DNA of 64,000 bases from Prauserella flavalba (GCF_003202235.1 NZ_MASU01000005.1:434001-498000), one strand, 5' to 3'. Shown: positions 35,595 to 44,607, numbered from the stretch's first letter. Notes: generated by a model from the sequence alone, not told the origin. Translations and numbers: made by a program.

Positions 35595-35634
35595 CGAAGC
35601 GTGATCGACTACGGACTGTGATCCGGCCCGCGGA

Positions 35635-36465
35635 CTAGGACCAGGGTGTGACCGGGCGGGACCGTGCCACGCCATCGAGCACGACGTCGACGCGCTCGTC
35701 GAAGAAGCAGATGTGGCCGGCGATCTCGGGGAGCCCGTCCAGCGGCCGAGGGTAGGTCCACGCGATGTCGGGGTGCGTCCGCCCGCCCGCCTCGGCCGAG
35801 AAGTACGTGGCCTGGCCCTTGTAGGCGCACACGCTCGTGCTCTCCGATGGGCGCAGCAGATCCATCCGCACATCGGCCCTCGGCAGGTAGAACCGCGGCG
35901 TGAGATGTGTTTCGAAGAGCAGCAACGGCGCCGTGCTCTCGGCCAGCGGCACGCCGTCCACCTCGATGCGCACCCGGCTGGAGCTGCGCCGCACGTCGAT
36001 ACGCGAGTACGGGTCGCGGGGATGGCCGACGATCGGTTCCGCCTCTTCGAGCCACTGGTCGAACGCGTCGAAGTCGAGCACCACGTAGCCGGCCAGGTCC
36101 GGGTCGGCCGGCCGGAATCCCGCGCCCTCGAGTGACAACGCGCCCGTGCGCAGGGACACCGGATCGCCCGCGCAGGTGTGCGCGGCGAAAGCGGTGCGGG
36201 GGTCCAGGACGGGCGGGCTCTCCTCGTCGAGCGGCACCGGATGCTCGGCCGCCCCGGTCCGCTGGGCGGGCGCGATCGTCGCTCGCAGGTCCTCCTCCGG
36301 CATCGCGTAGGACGGCACTACGCGCTTCGGCTCCCACGCCAGCACGGCGCGGCGGGAGTCGGCGACCGTCTCGTCCCCGGCGATCGCCCGCACGCGCTTC
36401 CGGGTCGGCTCGAACCGGAGCTCATCGAGCTGCCGGGCGAACTGCTCGCTCAACCGCAGCGCCAT
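35635..36465 (-). CDS. DUF427 (NTP-transferase-like) tandem-domain protein
   Basis: A 276-residue protein with two DUF427 domains. The first is near residues 20-140 (RVRAIAGDETVADSRRAVL) and the second near 155-265 (RVRIEVDGVPLAESTAPLLLFE, with TSVCAYKGQATYFS and IAWTYPRPLDG). Each has the RFY-L and K-ATY blocks typical of the family, a small beta fold with no settled function. The ATG 36465 has no strong ribosome site. It is divergent from the aldehyde dehydrogenase gene. Confidence 0.85.
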   Translation of the reverse strand: MALRLSEQFARQLDELRFEPTRKRVRAIAGDETVADSRRAVLAWEPKRVVPSYAMPEEDLRATIAPAQRTGAAEHPVPLDEESPPVLDPRTAFAAHTCAGDPVSLRTGALSLEGAGFRPADPDLAGYVVLDFDAFDQWLEEAEPIVGHPRDPYSRIDVRRSSSRVRIEVDGVPLAESTAPLLLFETHLTPRFYLPRADVRMDLLRPSESTSVCAYKGQATYFSAEAGGRTHPDIAWTYPRPLDGLPEIAGHICFFDERVDVVLDGVARSRPVTPWS

Positions 36466-36572
36466 GCTGCCACTGTCCGCCCCCGGCGCCCGCCGGTCAA
36501 CGGCCTGGCGCGCCCGGCCCGCGCGTGGTCGGATGGCCGGAGACGCCCGTGACGGTGCGGAGGAGGTCGGGC

Positions 36573-38057
36573 ATGACGGCGACGACGCGGGAGCAGCGGT
36601 TCCGGATGCTGATCGGCGGCGAGGCCGTCGACGCGGCTTCCGGATCGACGTTCCCCTCGCACAACCCGTACACCGGCAGGCCGTGGGCGGTGGTGCCCGA
36701 CGCCGGCGCGGAGGATGTCGACGCCGCCGTGGCCGCGGCCCGCGCCGCGCTCGACGGGGAGTGGGCGGGTCTCACCGGTTTCGCCCGCGCCGCGCTGCTG
36801 CGCAGGCTCGGGGACCTGATCGGCGAGCACGCCGAACGGCTCGCGCGGCTGGAAGTGAACGACTCGGGCAAGCTGTACCGCGAGATGCTCGGGCAGCTCT
36901 CCGGGCTCGGTGGCTGGTACCACTACTACGCCGGGCTCGCCGACAAGCTCGAGGGCCGCCAGATCCCCACACCCAACCCTGGCTATCTCGTCTACACGCG
37001 ACAGGAGCCGGTCGGCGTGGTCGCGGCGATCACGCCGTGGAACTCGCCGTTGCTGCTGCTGACGTGGAAGCTCGCGCCCGCGCTCGCCGCCGGATGCACC
37101 GCGGTGGTGAAGCCGTCCGAGCACGCGCCGGTGTCCACGCTCGCGTTCGCGGAGCTGTTCGCCGAGGCGGGTTTCCCGCCGGGGGTGGTCAACGTCGTCA
37201 CCGGGCTCTCGCGCGAGGTCGGCGCCGCGCTGGCCGGGCATCCCGGCGTCGACAAGGTCGCCTTCACCGGATCCACGGCCACGGGCCGCGCGGTGGCCCA
37301 CGCGGCGGCGGACAACCTCAACCCCGTCACGCTGGAGCTGGGTGGCAAGTCGCCGCAGATCGTGTTCCCCGACGCCGACCTCACCGCGGCGGCGAACGGT
37401 GTCGTGGCCGGGGTCTTCGCCGCGACGGGCCAGACGTGCATGGCGGGCTCGCGCCTGATCGTCCACGAGAGCGTGCACGACGAGCTGGTGCACCTCGTGG
37501 CCGAACGGGCCGCGCGGATCCGGCTCGGCGACCCCAACGATCCCGGCACCGAGATGGGGCCCGTCGCGAACAAACCCCAGTACGACAAGGTTCTCGGCTA
37601 CCTGCGTACCGCGCGTGAGGAGGGCGCGACCATCGCCTACGGCGGTGCGGCCGACGCCGGACTCGGCGGCTACTTCGTCAAGCCCACCGTGCTCACCGGG
37701 GTCGGGCCGGAGTCCACGATCGTCCGGGAGGAGGTCTTCGGCCCCGTTCTGTCCGCCTACACCTTCGGCGACGAGGACGAGGCGCTGAAACTCGCCAACG
37801 ACACGCCCTACGGCCTCGCGGGCGCGGTGTGGACGAAGGACGTCCACCGCGCGCACCGGGTGGCGGCGCGGCTGCGAGCGGGCACGGTGTGGGTCAACGC
37901 CTACCGCGTGGTCGCCCCCAGTGTGCCGTTCGGCGGCTACGGCCTCTCCGGCGTCGGCAGGGAGAACGGCGTGGCGGCGATCGAGCAGTACACGCAGACC
38001 AAGTCCGTCTGGGTCGAGCTCACCGGCGGCACCCGCGACCCGTTCACCCTGGGCTGA
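36573..38057 (+). CDS. NAD(P)-dependent aldehyde dehydrogenase
   Basis: A 494-residue enzyme that oxidises an aldehyde to its acid. TPWNSPLLLLTWKLAPAL binds cofactor, FTGSTATGRAVA is the glycine motif, LELGGKSPQIV holds the general-base Glu and GQTCMAGSRL holds the nucleophilic Cys. The start was set at ATG 36573 because GGAGGAGG lies six bases before it; a much longer open frame upstream has no support. The substrate is unknown. A tandem palindromic repeat follows the stop within five bases. Confidence 0.92.
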   Translation: MTATTREQRFRMLIGGEAVDAASGSTFPSHNPYTGRPWAVVPDAGAEDVDAAVAAARAALDGEWAGLTGFARAALLRRLGDLIGEHAERLARLEVNDSGKLYREMLGQLSGLGGWYHYYAGLADKLEGRQIPTPNPGYLVYTRQEPVGVVAAITPWNSPLLLLTWKLAPALAAGCTAVVKPSEHAPVSTLAFAELFAEAGFPPGVVNVVTGLSREVGAALAGHPGVDKVAFTGSTATGRAVAHAAADNLNPVTLELGGKSPQIVFPDADLTAAANGVVAGVFAATGQTCMAGSRLIVHESVHDELVHLVAERAARIRLGDPNDPGTEMGPVANKPQYDKVLGYLRTAREEGATIAYGGAADAGLGGYFVKPTVLTGVGPESTIVREEVFGPVLSAYTFGDEDEALKLANDTPYGLAGAVWTKDVHRAHRVAARLRAGTVWVNAYRVVAPSVPFGGYGLSGVGRENGVAAIEQYTQTKSVWVELTGGTRDPFTLG

Positions 38058-38061
38058 CCAC

Positions 38062-38146
38062 CGCAGTGAAGGCCACCTTCACTGCGCTGAACGCAGGTAT
38101 GGTGGCCTTCACTGCGGTGAACGCAGGCATGGTGGCCTTCACTGCG
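38062..38146. repeat. GGCCACCTT repeat family, tandem copy E (terminator-like)
   Basis: A perfect hairpin CGCAGTGAAGG...CCTTCACTGCG occupies 38062-38086. It is followed by two tandem 30-bp units, 38087-38116 and 38117-38146, which differ at only two or three positions and each end in GGTGGCCTTCACTGCG. The array fills the gap between two convergent genes and could terminate both. Confidence 0.9.
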
Positions 38147-38167
38147 GGCGGCGGGGCGGGGTGAGGG

Positions 38168-39328
38168 TCAGGACATCGCGTTGATGCCCGTGAGGTCCCT
38201 GCCGATGATCAGCTTCTGGATCTGGCTCGTGCCCTCGTAGAGGGTCAGCACGCGGGCGTCCCGGACGTACTTGCCCGCCGGGTACTCGTCGATGAAGCCG
38301 TAGCCGCCGAACACCTGGAGGCAGTTGTTGCTCACCCGCACGGCGGTCTCGCTCGCGTGATACTTCGCGGCCGAGGCGTCGGTCGCGTAGTCCTTCGGCT
38401 TCACGCCCGCGTCAGCCATGCGCGCGACGTGGTGGGTCAGCAGCCGCGACGCCTGCACGTCCACCGCCGCGTCGGCGAGCAGCTCCTGCACCAGCTGGAA
38501 GGACGCGATCGGCTTGCCGAACTGGTCGCGTTCCCCGGCGTAGCGGGTCGCGGCGTCGAGCGCCGCCTGCGCGACGCCCACCGCGCCGGCCGCGACGGAG
38601 ATCCGGCCCCGCGACAGCGCGCCGAGCGCGATGCCGAGCCCGCGGTCCACCTCGCCGAGCCGCGCCGAATCGGGCACCCGCACGTCGTCGAACGTGAGCT
38701 CCGCGGTGGCCTGCCCGCGCAGGCCGAGCTTGCCCTTGATCTCGGTGGCCGTGAAGCCGGGAGAGTCCGTGGGCACCAGGAAGGCCGTGATGCCCGACTC
38801 GCTCGTCCGCGCGAAGGTGAGCGCGACCTTCGCCTGGGTTCCGTTGGTGATGAACAGCTTGCTGCCGCGCAACACCCAGTCGCTCCCGTCGCGGACCGCG
38901 CGCGTGCGCAGCGAGCCGGCGTCGGAACCCGTGCCTGGTTCCGTGAGCCCGAAGCAGCCGAGCGCCTCGCCGCTCACCAGGCGCGGCAGCCATTCCCGCC
39001 GCTGCTCCTCGGTGCCGTGGCCGGCGATGGTCTTGGTGACCAGGCCGAGCGACACCGACACGATGCCGCGTACGGCGGAGTCGCCGCGCCCCAGCTCCTC
39101 GGTCACCAGCACGTAGGAGAGCGTGTCGGCGTCGACCCCGCCGTAGCGCTCGTCGACCATCAGCCCGAGGAAACCCAGCTCTCCCAAGCGTTTCACGATG
39201 GCCGGATCGACGCGCTCGGCGCGGTCCCAGTCCCGTGCGTGCGGGACGATCTCGGCGTCCACGAACCCGGCGGCCAGGTCGCGGATGTCGCGCTGGGTCT
39301 CCGTGAGCCCGAAGTCGCGGGAGAGCAT
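38168..39328 (-). CDS. Acyl-CoA dehydrogenase
   Basis: A 386-residue flavoenzyme that introduces the alpha-beta double bond of acyl-CoA. CFGLTEPGTGSDAGSL and FITNGTQAKVALTFA bind FAD and substrate, and LYEGTSQIQKLIIGR near the C-terminus includes the catalytic Glu region of short-chain and glutaryl-type members. The start overlaps the stop of the hydroxyacyl-CoA dehydrogenase gene by one base. It is the last gene of the minus-strand operon. The acyl chain length cannot be told from sequence. Confidence 0.92.
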   Translation of the reverse strand: MLSRDFGLTETQRDIRDLAAGFVDAEIVPHARDWDRAERVDPAIVKRLGELGFLGLMVDERYGGVDADTLSYVLVTEELGRGDSAVRGIVSVSLGLVTKTIAGHGTEEQRREWLPRLVSGEALGCFGLTEPGTGSDAGSLRTRAVRDGSDWVLRGSKLFITNGTQAKVALTFARTSESGITAFLVPTDSPGFTATEIKGKLGLRGQATAELTFDDVRVPDSARLGEVDRGLGIALGALSRGRISVAAGAVGVAQAALDAATRYAGERDQFGKPIASFQLVQELLADAAVDVQASRLLTHHVARMADAGVKPKDYATDASAAKYHASETAVRVSNNCLQVFGGYGFIDEYPAGKYVRDARVLTLYEGTSQIQKLIIGRDLTGINAMS

Positions 39329-40848
39329 CAGTGGATGTCCTTTCCGGACTCGGTGACGTCGGAGGGCGACGTTCCCCGCTCGGTCAGCGGGAGACCGAGC
39401 TGCGCGCGCTCGGTGAGCCAGCGCGTGGGCCGGTAGCGGGGGTCGCCGGTGCTCGTGTGCAGGTTCCGTTGCAGCTCGAGGAGTTTCGTGCCGCCGATCC
39501 GCTCGCCCCAGGCGAGCGGGCCGACCGGATAGCCGAGGCCGGTGGTGACCGCGACGTCGATGTCGCCGGGGCTCGCGATGCCGCGCTCGGCGATCGACGC
39601 GGCGACGGAGACGATCGACGACACCAGCCGCTGGGCGGGGGAGCCCGCGCTGTCGCGCACCACCGACACGGTGTGCTCGCCGAGCGCGAGCACCGCCCGC
39701 GCGTCGCGCGCGAACGCGGGGTCGGTCGCCGGGGTCACCGCGAGCACGCGCCGCGACGACGGCAGCGACAGGGGATCGACGCCGACGGTGCGGGCCGCGG
39801 GGAGCCCGTCCCCGGCGATGCTGGCCGACACCGTGGTTCCCCACGTCGCCACCAGCACCACGGCGCCGGGCGACGGTGCGTCGCCGTCCTCCACCGTGGC
39901 GCCCGCCCCCGCCAGCGCCTCCCGGATGTCCGCATCGGACGTCCACACGGGACGCCGCGCGTCGCCCGTGACCGGTGCCTCCCCGGGCGCGATCGCGCCC
40001 TCGGTGTGGTCGAACCAGCCGCGACCGGTCTTGCGGCCGTGCAGGCCCGCGGCGACCCGGTTCGGCGTGAGGAACGAGGGGCGCAGCCGGTCGGAGTAGC
40101 GGAAGCCGTGCCAGATCGAGTCGATCACCGCGGCCGTGACGTCGAGGCCGGTGAGGTCCATCAGCTCGAACGGGCCCATCTTCAGGCCGAGCACGTCCCT
40201 CGCGATGCGGTCCAGCTCCGCCGGCTCGGCGACCTGCTCCTCCAACAGCGCCAGCGCCTCGGTGACCAGGCCCCGGCCGGCGTGGTTGATGAGGAAGCCC
40301 GGGGTGTCGGCGACGACCACGGCGCGGTGTCCGGTGTCGCGGACCAGCGTGGTGAGCGAGTCCACGATGTCCGGCCGCGTCCGCGCGCCGGGGATCACCT
40401 CGACGATCTTCATCAGCGGCACGGGGTTGAAGAAGTGCAGCCCGCACAGCCGTGACGGCTCGCCGAGCCTCGCGGCGATCTGCGTGATCGGCAGCGACGA
40501 GGTGTTGGTGGCGAACACGGTGTGGGCGGGCAGCACCGCCTCCAGTTCGGTGAACAGGGCGGCCTTGGTGTCGAGGTCTTCCCTGATCGCCTCCACCACC
40601 AGGTCGACGTCGTCGCCCGGCTTGCCGGGGGAGTCCACGGGCACGAGCCGCGCCGCGATGGCCGCGGCCTCCTCGGCGCTGGTCCTGCCTTTGGCGACGG
40701 CGCGGTCGAGCAGGCCGCGGACGAACGTGATCGCCTCATCCACCGACTCCTGCCGGGCGTCGGCCAGCTCCACGGTGTGCCCTGCGGTGGCGGCCCACTG
40801 GGCGATGCCCCGGCCCATCACTCCGGTGCCGATGATCCTGATGCGCAT
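39328..40848 (-). CDS. 3-hydroxyacyl-CoA dehydrogenase with two C-terminal domains
   Basis: A 506-residue NAD-dependent dehydrogenase. IIGTGVMGRGIAQWAA (near residue 4) is the Rossmann motif, TNTSSLPITQIA and GLHFFNPVPLMKIVEVI hold the catalytic Ser/His region. Two 3HCDH C-terminal domains follow, the second (FVNAGL-like GLGYPVGPLAWGERIG) near residue 430. The two-domain form is about 200 residues longer than the usual enzyme and is common in actinobacteria, PaaH-type. It oxidises a 3-hydroxyacyl-CoA. A GAGGAGAG site precedes ATG 40848. Confidence 0.9.
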   Translation of the reverse strand: MRIRIIGTGVMGRGIAQWAATAGHTVELADARQESVDEAITFVRGLLDRAVAKGRTSAEEAAAIAARLVPVDSPGKPGDDVDLVVEAIREDLDTKAALFTELEAVLPAHTVFATNTSSLPITQIAARLGEPSRLCGLHFFNPVPLMKIVEVIPGARTRPDIVDSLTTLVRDTGHRAVVVADTPGFLINHAGRGLVTEALALLEEQVAEPAELDRIARDVLGLKMGPFELMDLTGLDVTAAVIDSIWHGFRYSDRLRPSFLTPNRVAAGLHGRKTGRGWFDHTEGAIAPGEAPVTGDARRPVWTSDADIREALAGAGATVEDGDAPSPGAVVLVATWGTTVSASIAGDGLPAARTVGVDPLSLPSSRRVLAVTPATDPAFARDARAVLALGEHTVSVVRDSAGSPAQRLVSSIVSVAASIAERGIASPGDIDVAVTTGLGYPVGPLAWGERIGGTKLLELQRNLHTSTGDPRYRPTRWLTERAQLGLPLTERGTSPSDVTESGKDIH

Positions 40849-40878
40849 GTTCCGATCTCTCCTCGATGTGGCGTGCAC

Positions 40879-41652
40879 TCAGCGTAGGTAGACCCGGCCG
40901 GGGTCGACGTCCTCGCGCAGCAGCCGCAGCTCGGCGGCCGTGGGCGGTTCGACGGTGACGAGGTCGTCGGCGACGGCGAGGTCCCAGCCGGTGGACTCGC
41001 GCACCCGCCCCGGTGTGACGCCCGGGTGCACCGCCACGAGCCGCAGCTGTTCGCCGGGTCCGCTCCTGGCGAGGATGCCGAGCTCGGTGACCACCCTCGT
41101 GACACCGGCGCCCAGCGGGCGGACGCCCTCGGCCAGCGCCCGGTCGGGCCCGGGTGAGGTGCAGAAGTCGAGCTCGTCCACAAAGGACCTCCGGTCGTGG
41201 CGGCGCATCACCACGAACACCTCGCGCGAGTTGGCCATCACCTCCATCGCACCACCAGGGCCGGGCAGGCGCACCTTCGGCGCGTGCCAGTCGCCGATGA
41301 CCGAGGAGTTGAGGTTGCCGAAGCGGTCGATCTGGGCCGCGCCGAGGAAACCGACGTCGATGTGCCCGCCCTGCAGCACGTAGCCGAACAGCACGGGCAT
41401 CGGCAGCACCGCCTCCGCGCCCGTGATCAGGACGGCGTCGGCGATGGTCTCCGGCAGGTGCGAGGGATGCGCGCCGCACACGCCGGATTCGTAGACGATC
41501 TCCAGCTCGGGCGCGACCGTCAGGTGCGCGAGCGAGGCCGCCAGCGTCGGCAGGCCGATGCCGGCGAAGACGGTGCGCCGTGCCCGCAGCTCGCGCGAGG
41601 CGACGACGGCCAGCAGCTCGGAGGAGGTGTACTCGCGGGTCCGAAGGGTCAC
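40879..41652 (-). CDS. CoA-transferase family I, beta subunit
   Basis: A 257-residue subunit. YESGVCGAH near residue 54 includes Glu55, which matches the catalytic Glu position of glutaconate-type CoA-transferase beta subunits (typical motif with E in the -ESG- or -ENG- turn). GGHIDVGFLGAAQIDRFGNLNSS is a conserved block. Members transfer CoA between acids or, in IpdAB, hydrolyse a steroid-derived ring. GTG 41652 overlaps the alpha-subunit stop. Together with the two dehydrogenases it suggests catabolism of a dicarboxylic or ring-derived acid. Confidence 0.85.
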   Translation of the reverse strand: MTLRTREYTSSELLAVVASRELRARRTVFAGIGLPTLAASLAHLTVAPELEIVYESGVCGAHPSHLPETIADAVLITGAEAVLPMPVLFGYVLQGGHIDVGFLGAAQIDRFGNLNSSVIGDWHAPKVRLPGPGGAMEVMANSREVFVVMRRHDRRSFVDELDFCTSPGPDRALAEGVRPLGAGVTRVVTELGILARSGPGEQLRLVAVHPGVTPGRVRESTGWDLAVADDLVTVEPPTAAELRLLREDVDPGRVYLR

Positions 41653-42587
41653 AGCCGCCTCCCGTAGTTCACCGGCAGGCTCAGGGCCTCGCCGACCTCG
41701 AGTCCGGCCCAGAACTCCGTGCCGAGCTTCGCGACGTACGCGGCGTGGTCGGCCGTGCTGTGCACCCATTCCGCGAGCCACGCCTGGAGGCGGTCCGGGT
41801 CCCTGCTGATCGCCGACCACGATCGGTAGAAGGCGTTGTCGCGGTCGTAGTAGCCCTGGGCGAAGGAGGGGTGCGCGCCGCGCGGGCATTCCACGACGGC
41901 GTCCACCACGTGCGCGGGGATCACGGTGCGGTTGGGGTCGGAGCGCACCACCTCGTCGGCCACGATCTCCTCCACCACCACGACGGCCCTGCGCGCGGCG
42001 AACACCGCCTCGGCCTGCACGCCCGTGAGGCCCCAGACCTGCGTGTTGCCGGCCCGGTCGGCGCGCTGCGCGTGCACAATCGTCACGTCCGGGTTCACCG
42101 GCGGCACGACGTACACGCGCTCGCCGGCGTAGGGCGAGGTCACCGTCCGGATGGCCGTGTTGACCGACGGCAGGTCGCTGCCTGCGTAGGAACGCAGCGG
42201 GTAGAAGGGCAGACGCTGGGCGCCGGCGAGGTACCGGCAGATCATGCCGTAGTGGCTGTACTCCTCGAACTCCAGCGGCTCCGGCTCGGCGCTCTCGACA
42301 CGCCTGCGCAGCTCGCCCAGCGAGCCCGCCGAGGAGTTGCCCACGAACGACGAGACGAGCTTGCTCACGCAGCCCGCGGCGAGCAGCTGGTCCACCACGA
42401 TGTCCGCGGTCATCCGCACGATCGTCAGCCCCCGGCGGCCCTGCCGGATGATCTCGTGCCCCGCCGCGGTCGGGATCAGGTGCGTGAACCCCTCCAGCGA
42501 CACGGTGTCGCCGTCGTGCACGTGCGCCGCGATGGCCTCGCGCATGGTCATCGTCTTGTCCGGCGGGGCCGGTACTGACCGGGGCAT
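41649..42587 (-). CDS. CoA-transferase family I, alpha subunit
   Basis: A 312-residue subunit partner of the beta subunit downstream. It has the N-terminal VHDGDTVSLEGFTHLIPTAA block, GNSSAGSLGELRR and NPDVTIVHAQRADRAGNTQVWG, read in the IpdA/GctA style. An N-terminal ATG at 42587 with GGAGC upstream is used; ATG codons at 42551 and 42545 are alternatives. It is divergent from the LysR regulator and heads the operon. It most resembles glutaconate- or steroid-ring-type CoA-transferases; no steroid genes are close. Confidence 0.85.
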   Translation of the reverse strand: MPRSVPAPPDKTMTMREAIAAHVHDGDTVSLEGFTHLIPTAAGHEIIRQGRRGLTIVRMTADIVVDQLLAAGCVSKLVSSFVGNSSAGSLGELRRRVESAEPEPLEFEEYSHYGMICRYLAGAQRLPFYPLRSYAGSDLPSVNTAIRTVTSPYAGERVYVVPPVNPDVTIVHAQRADRAGNTQVWGLTGVQAEAVFAARRAVVVVEEIVADEVVRSDPNRTVIPAHVVDAVVECPRGAHPSFAQGYYDRDNAFYRSWSAISRDPDRLQAWLAEWVHSTADHAAYVAKLGTEFWAGLEVGEALSLPVNYGRRL

Positions 42588-42646
42588 CGTCGGGCTCCAG
42601 TGCTCGGGTGCGGCGGTGACGGGTGGCTCTCACCTTGCCAGCCCGC

Positions 42647-42663
42647 ATTGTTTCCCGTCCAAT
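42647..42663. promoter_or_regulatory. LysR-type binding site candidate
   Basis: ATTG-N9-CAAT forms a perfect inverted repeat and contains a T-N11-A core (T at 42649, A at 42661), the usual layout of LysR-family sites. It lies in the divergent space between the CoA-transferase operon and the LysR gene. Confidence 0.55.
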
Positions 42664-42715
42664 ACCGAATTAAGGTCAGATTGATACGGATGTCGTTTCA
42701 GTCTGGGAGTGACCG

Positions 42716-43618
42716 GTGGAGCTGCGCTACCTGACGTCGTTCGTGGCCGTGGCGGAGGAACTGCACTTCGGCCGCGCCGCCAAGCGGCTGCGCATGGCCC
42801 AGCCACCGCTGAGCCAGCAGATCCGTCAGCTGGAGAAGGAACTGGGCGTGCAGCTCTTCGAGCGCAACACCCGCTCGGTGCGGCTGACGAGCGCGGGGGA
42901 GTCGTTCCTGGAGCCGGTGCGCCGCGTGCTCGACGACCTCGACCTCGCGACGCGGGCCGCGAAGGCCGCGGGCCGCGGCGAGTACGGGCGGGTGAGCGTC
43001 GGCTTCGCCGGCGCGTCGAGCCACGAGAGCCTGCCGCTGCTGACCAGGGCCGTCCGGGCGGCGCATCCGGGGCTGGAGCTGGTGATGAAAGGGCAGACCT
43101 ACGCCAACGTCGCGCTCGCGCGGGTCGCCGACGGCTCGCTCGACCTCGGGTTCGTCCGGTTGCCGGTGACACTGCCGGGTGTGGCGGCGCGGGTGATCGA
43201 CGAGGAGGAGGTGGTGTGCGCGCTGCCGTCCGACCACCCGCTGGCGCGGCGCGACGACATCGCGGTCGGCGACCTGGCGCGGGAGCCGTTCGTGAGCTTC
43301 CCGGCCAACGCGGGCTCGACGGTGCGGGAGGCGACCGTCCGCATCTGCGGCGAGGCCGGGTTCAACCCACGCGTGGTGCAGGAGGCCCCCGATTCCTGGA
43401 CGATACTGGCGCTCGTCGCCGCCGGGGTCGGTGTGACGCTCACGCTCAGCTCGTGTCAGCACATCCAGCAGACCGGGCTCGTCTACCGCCCGCTCGCGGG
43501 GCCCCGCGAGCGGCTGCAGGCCGCGCTCGCGTGGCGGCCGGACAACCCGTCGGCGGCGCTGCGCACGGTGCTCGCGATCGCCGAGCAGGCGCTGCCGACG
43601 CCCGCGCCGGCCCACTGA
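42716..43618 (+). CDS. LysR-family transcriptional regulator
   Basis: A 300-residue regulator. The N-terminal winged HTH (residues 1-60) reads LRYLTSFVAVAEELHFGRAA and LRMAQPPLSQQIRQLEKELG, typical of the BenM/CatR group of LysR proteins. The C-terminal domain (from about 90) has the periplasmic-binding-protein fold and would sense a pathway intermediate. GTG 42716 follows GGGAG. It is divergent from the CoA-transferase/dehydrogenase operon and probably activates it. Confidence 0.92.
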   Translation: MELRYLTSFVAVAEELHFGRAAKRLRMAQPPLSQQIRQLEKELGVQLFERNTRSVRLTSAGESFLEPVRRVLDDLDLATRAAKAAGRGEYGRVSVGFAGASSHESLPLLTRAVRAAHPGLELVMKGQTYANVALARVADGSLDLGFVRLPVTLPGVAARVIDEEEVVCALPSDHPLARRDDIAVGDLAREPFVSFPANAGSTVREATVRICGEAGFNPRVVQEAPDSWTILALVAAGVGVTLTLSSCQHIQQTGLVYRPLAGPRERLQAALAWRPDNPSAALRTVLAIAEQALPTPAPAH

Positions 43619-43736
43619 GCCGCTGCCGCGCCGGGCACCTCCCCGGCGCCGGTGCTTGCCGAGTTCGTCCCCCGCGAGCGGACGGTTCCCGAATCCCGCT
43701 GGTTGCGGCGTCACCCGAACGGGTATCCGAGCTCCC

Positions 43737-43841
43737 ATGCGAAGGATCAGCGAAGTTCTGCAGATGATCGGAAGCACCATCGCGAACGTGGTCACGTTGC
43801 CGTTCCGGGCCCTCGCGCGCGTCCTGCGGCCGCGCCGCTGA
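43737..43841 (+). CDS. LPFR-motif microprotein
   Basis: A 34-residue basic peptide: one amphipathic or membrane-surface helix (ISEVLQMIGSTIANVVTLPF) followed by RALARVLRPRR. The LPFRAL block matches a group of small actinobacterial proteins known to me as LPFR-motif proteins, of unknown function. The ATG 43737 has only a weak ribosome site. It lies 35 bases before the STAS-kinase gene. It is short enough that chance cannot be excluded, but the motif is specific. Confidence 0.6.
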   Translation: MRRISEVLQMIGSTIANVVTLPFRALARVLRPRR

Positions 43842-43875
43842 GCCGAGGGCCAAGGTCGGCACGAGGAGCGGTGGG

Positions 43876-44607
43876 ATGACTTCTCCCAGCAGCCTGCTGA
43901 CGATCCACGTGGCTGACGTCGCCGGCTGCCTCGTGGTCCGGCCGGAAGGCGAACTGACCGCGGGAACGTATTCCGGGCTGCGGGACACGCTCGTCAGATG
44001 CGCCGTCGAGGAGCCGGACGCCGTGGTGGTCGAACTCGACCGGCTCTGGTTCGCCTCGGACGCGTCGGCGACCGCGCTCACCAGCGCGTACGCGTGCATC
44101 GCCGAATGGCCGGCCGTGCCGTTGTCCGTGGTGGTGCGCGACCAGGCGCGCCACCGCTGGATCCGGTCGACCTCGATCGACCGGTTCCTCGCGGTGTTCC
44201 CCGACCTGGAGTCGGCGCTCGCCGCCGTCGGGACCCCACCGCCCCGGCGCCGGGCCGTCGCCGCGGTTTCCTCCGGAGCCCTTGCCAGGCGGTTCGCCGA
44301 GGGGGTCCTGCGTCGCTGGAACGCCGCGGGCCTGGCCTACGACGCGAAGCTCGTCGTGACTGAACTGGTGGAGAACACGATGCGGCACACCGTGTCGGAT
44401 CCCGTGGTGCGGCTCGAGTCGTGGCAGGACAGGGTGACCGTCGCCGTGGCCGACGACGACCCGGCGCCGGCGGTCCTGCACGAGCGGGCCGATGGTGCCT
44501 CCCGCTGCTCCGGCCTGCGGCTCGTCGCGCGGGTCGCACGGGCGTGGGGGAGCGCACCGGCTTCGGGCGGAGGCAAGGTCGTCTGGGCGACGTTGCGCGT
44601 ACCGTAG
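43876..44607 (+). CDS. STAS domain fused to GHKL-type kinase (anti-anti-sigma plus anti-sigma)
   Basis: A 243-residue fusion. Residues 1-115 are a STAS domain (GCLVVRPEGELTAGTYS ... VVVELDRLWFASDASATAL); the phosphorylated Ser position of the usual D-S-S-G is here in SDASA. Residues 130-243 are an HATPase_c domain of the SpoIIAB/RsbW type: ELVENTMRHT is the N box with its Asn, VAVADDDPAP the G1 box and GLRLVARVARAWG the G2-like region. In Bacillus the two parts are separate proteins of a partner switch. The target sigma factor is unknown. A GAGGAGCGG site precedes the ATG. Confidence 0.85.
   Translation: MTSPSSLLTIHVADVAGCLVVRPEGELTAGTYSGLRDTLVRCAVEEPDAVVVELDRLWFASDASATALTSAYACIAEWPAVPLSVVVRDQARHRWIRSTSIDRFLAVFPDLESALAAVGTPPPRRRAVAAVSSGALARRFAEGVLRRWNAAGLAYDAKLVVTELVENTMRHTVSDPVVRLESWQDRVTVAVADDDPAPAVLHERADGASRCSGLRLVARVARAWGSAPASGGGKVVWATLRVP

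Noticed and set aside
38087-38146. Possible CRISPR repeats
   Set aside because: The two 30-bp units are directly adjacent with no spacers, and there are no cas genes. They belong to the palindromic repeat family.
43619-43736. Terminator after the LysR gene
   Set aside because: Short GC-rich pairings (GCACC/GGTGC) are present, but the stem is weak and of the kind expected by chance in this composition.
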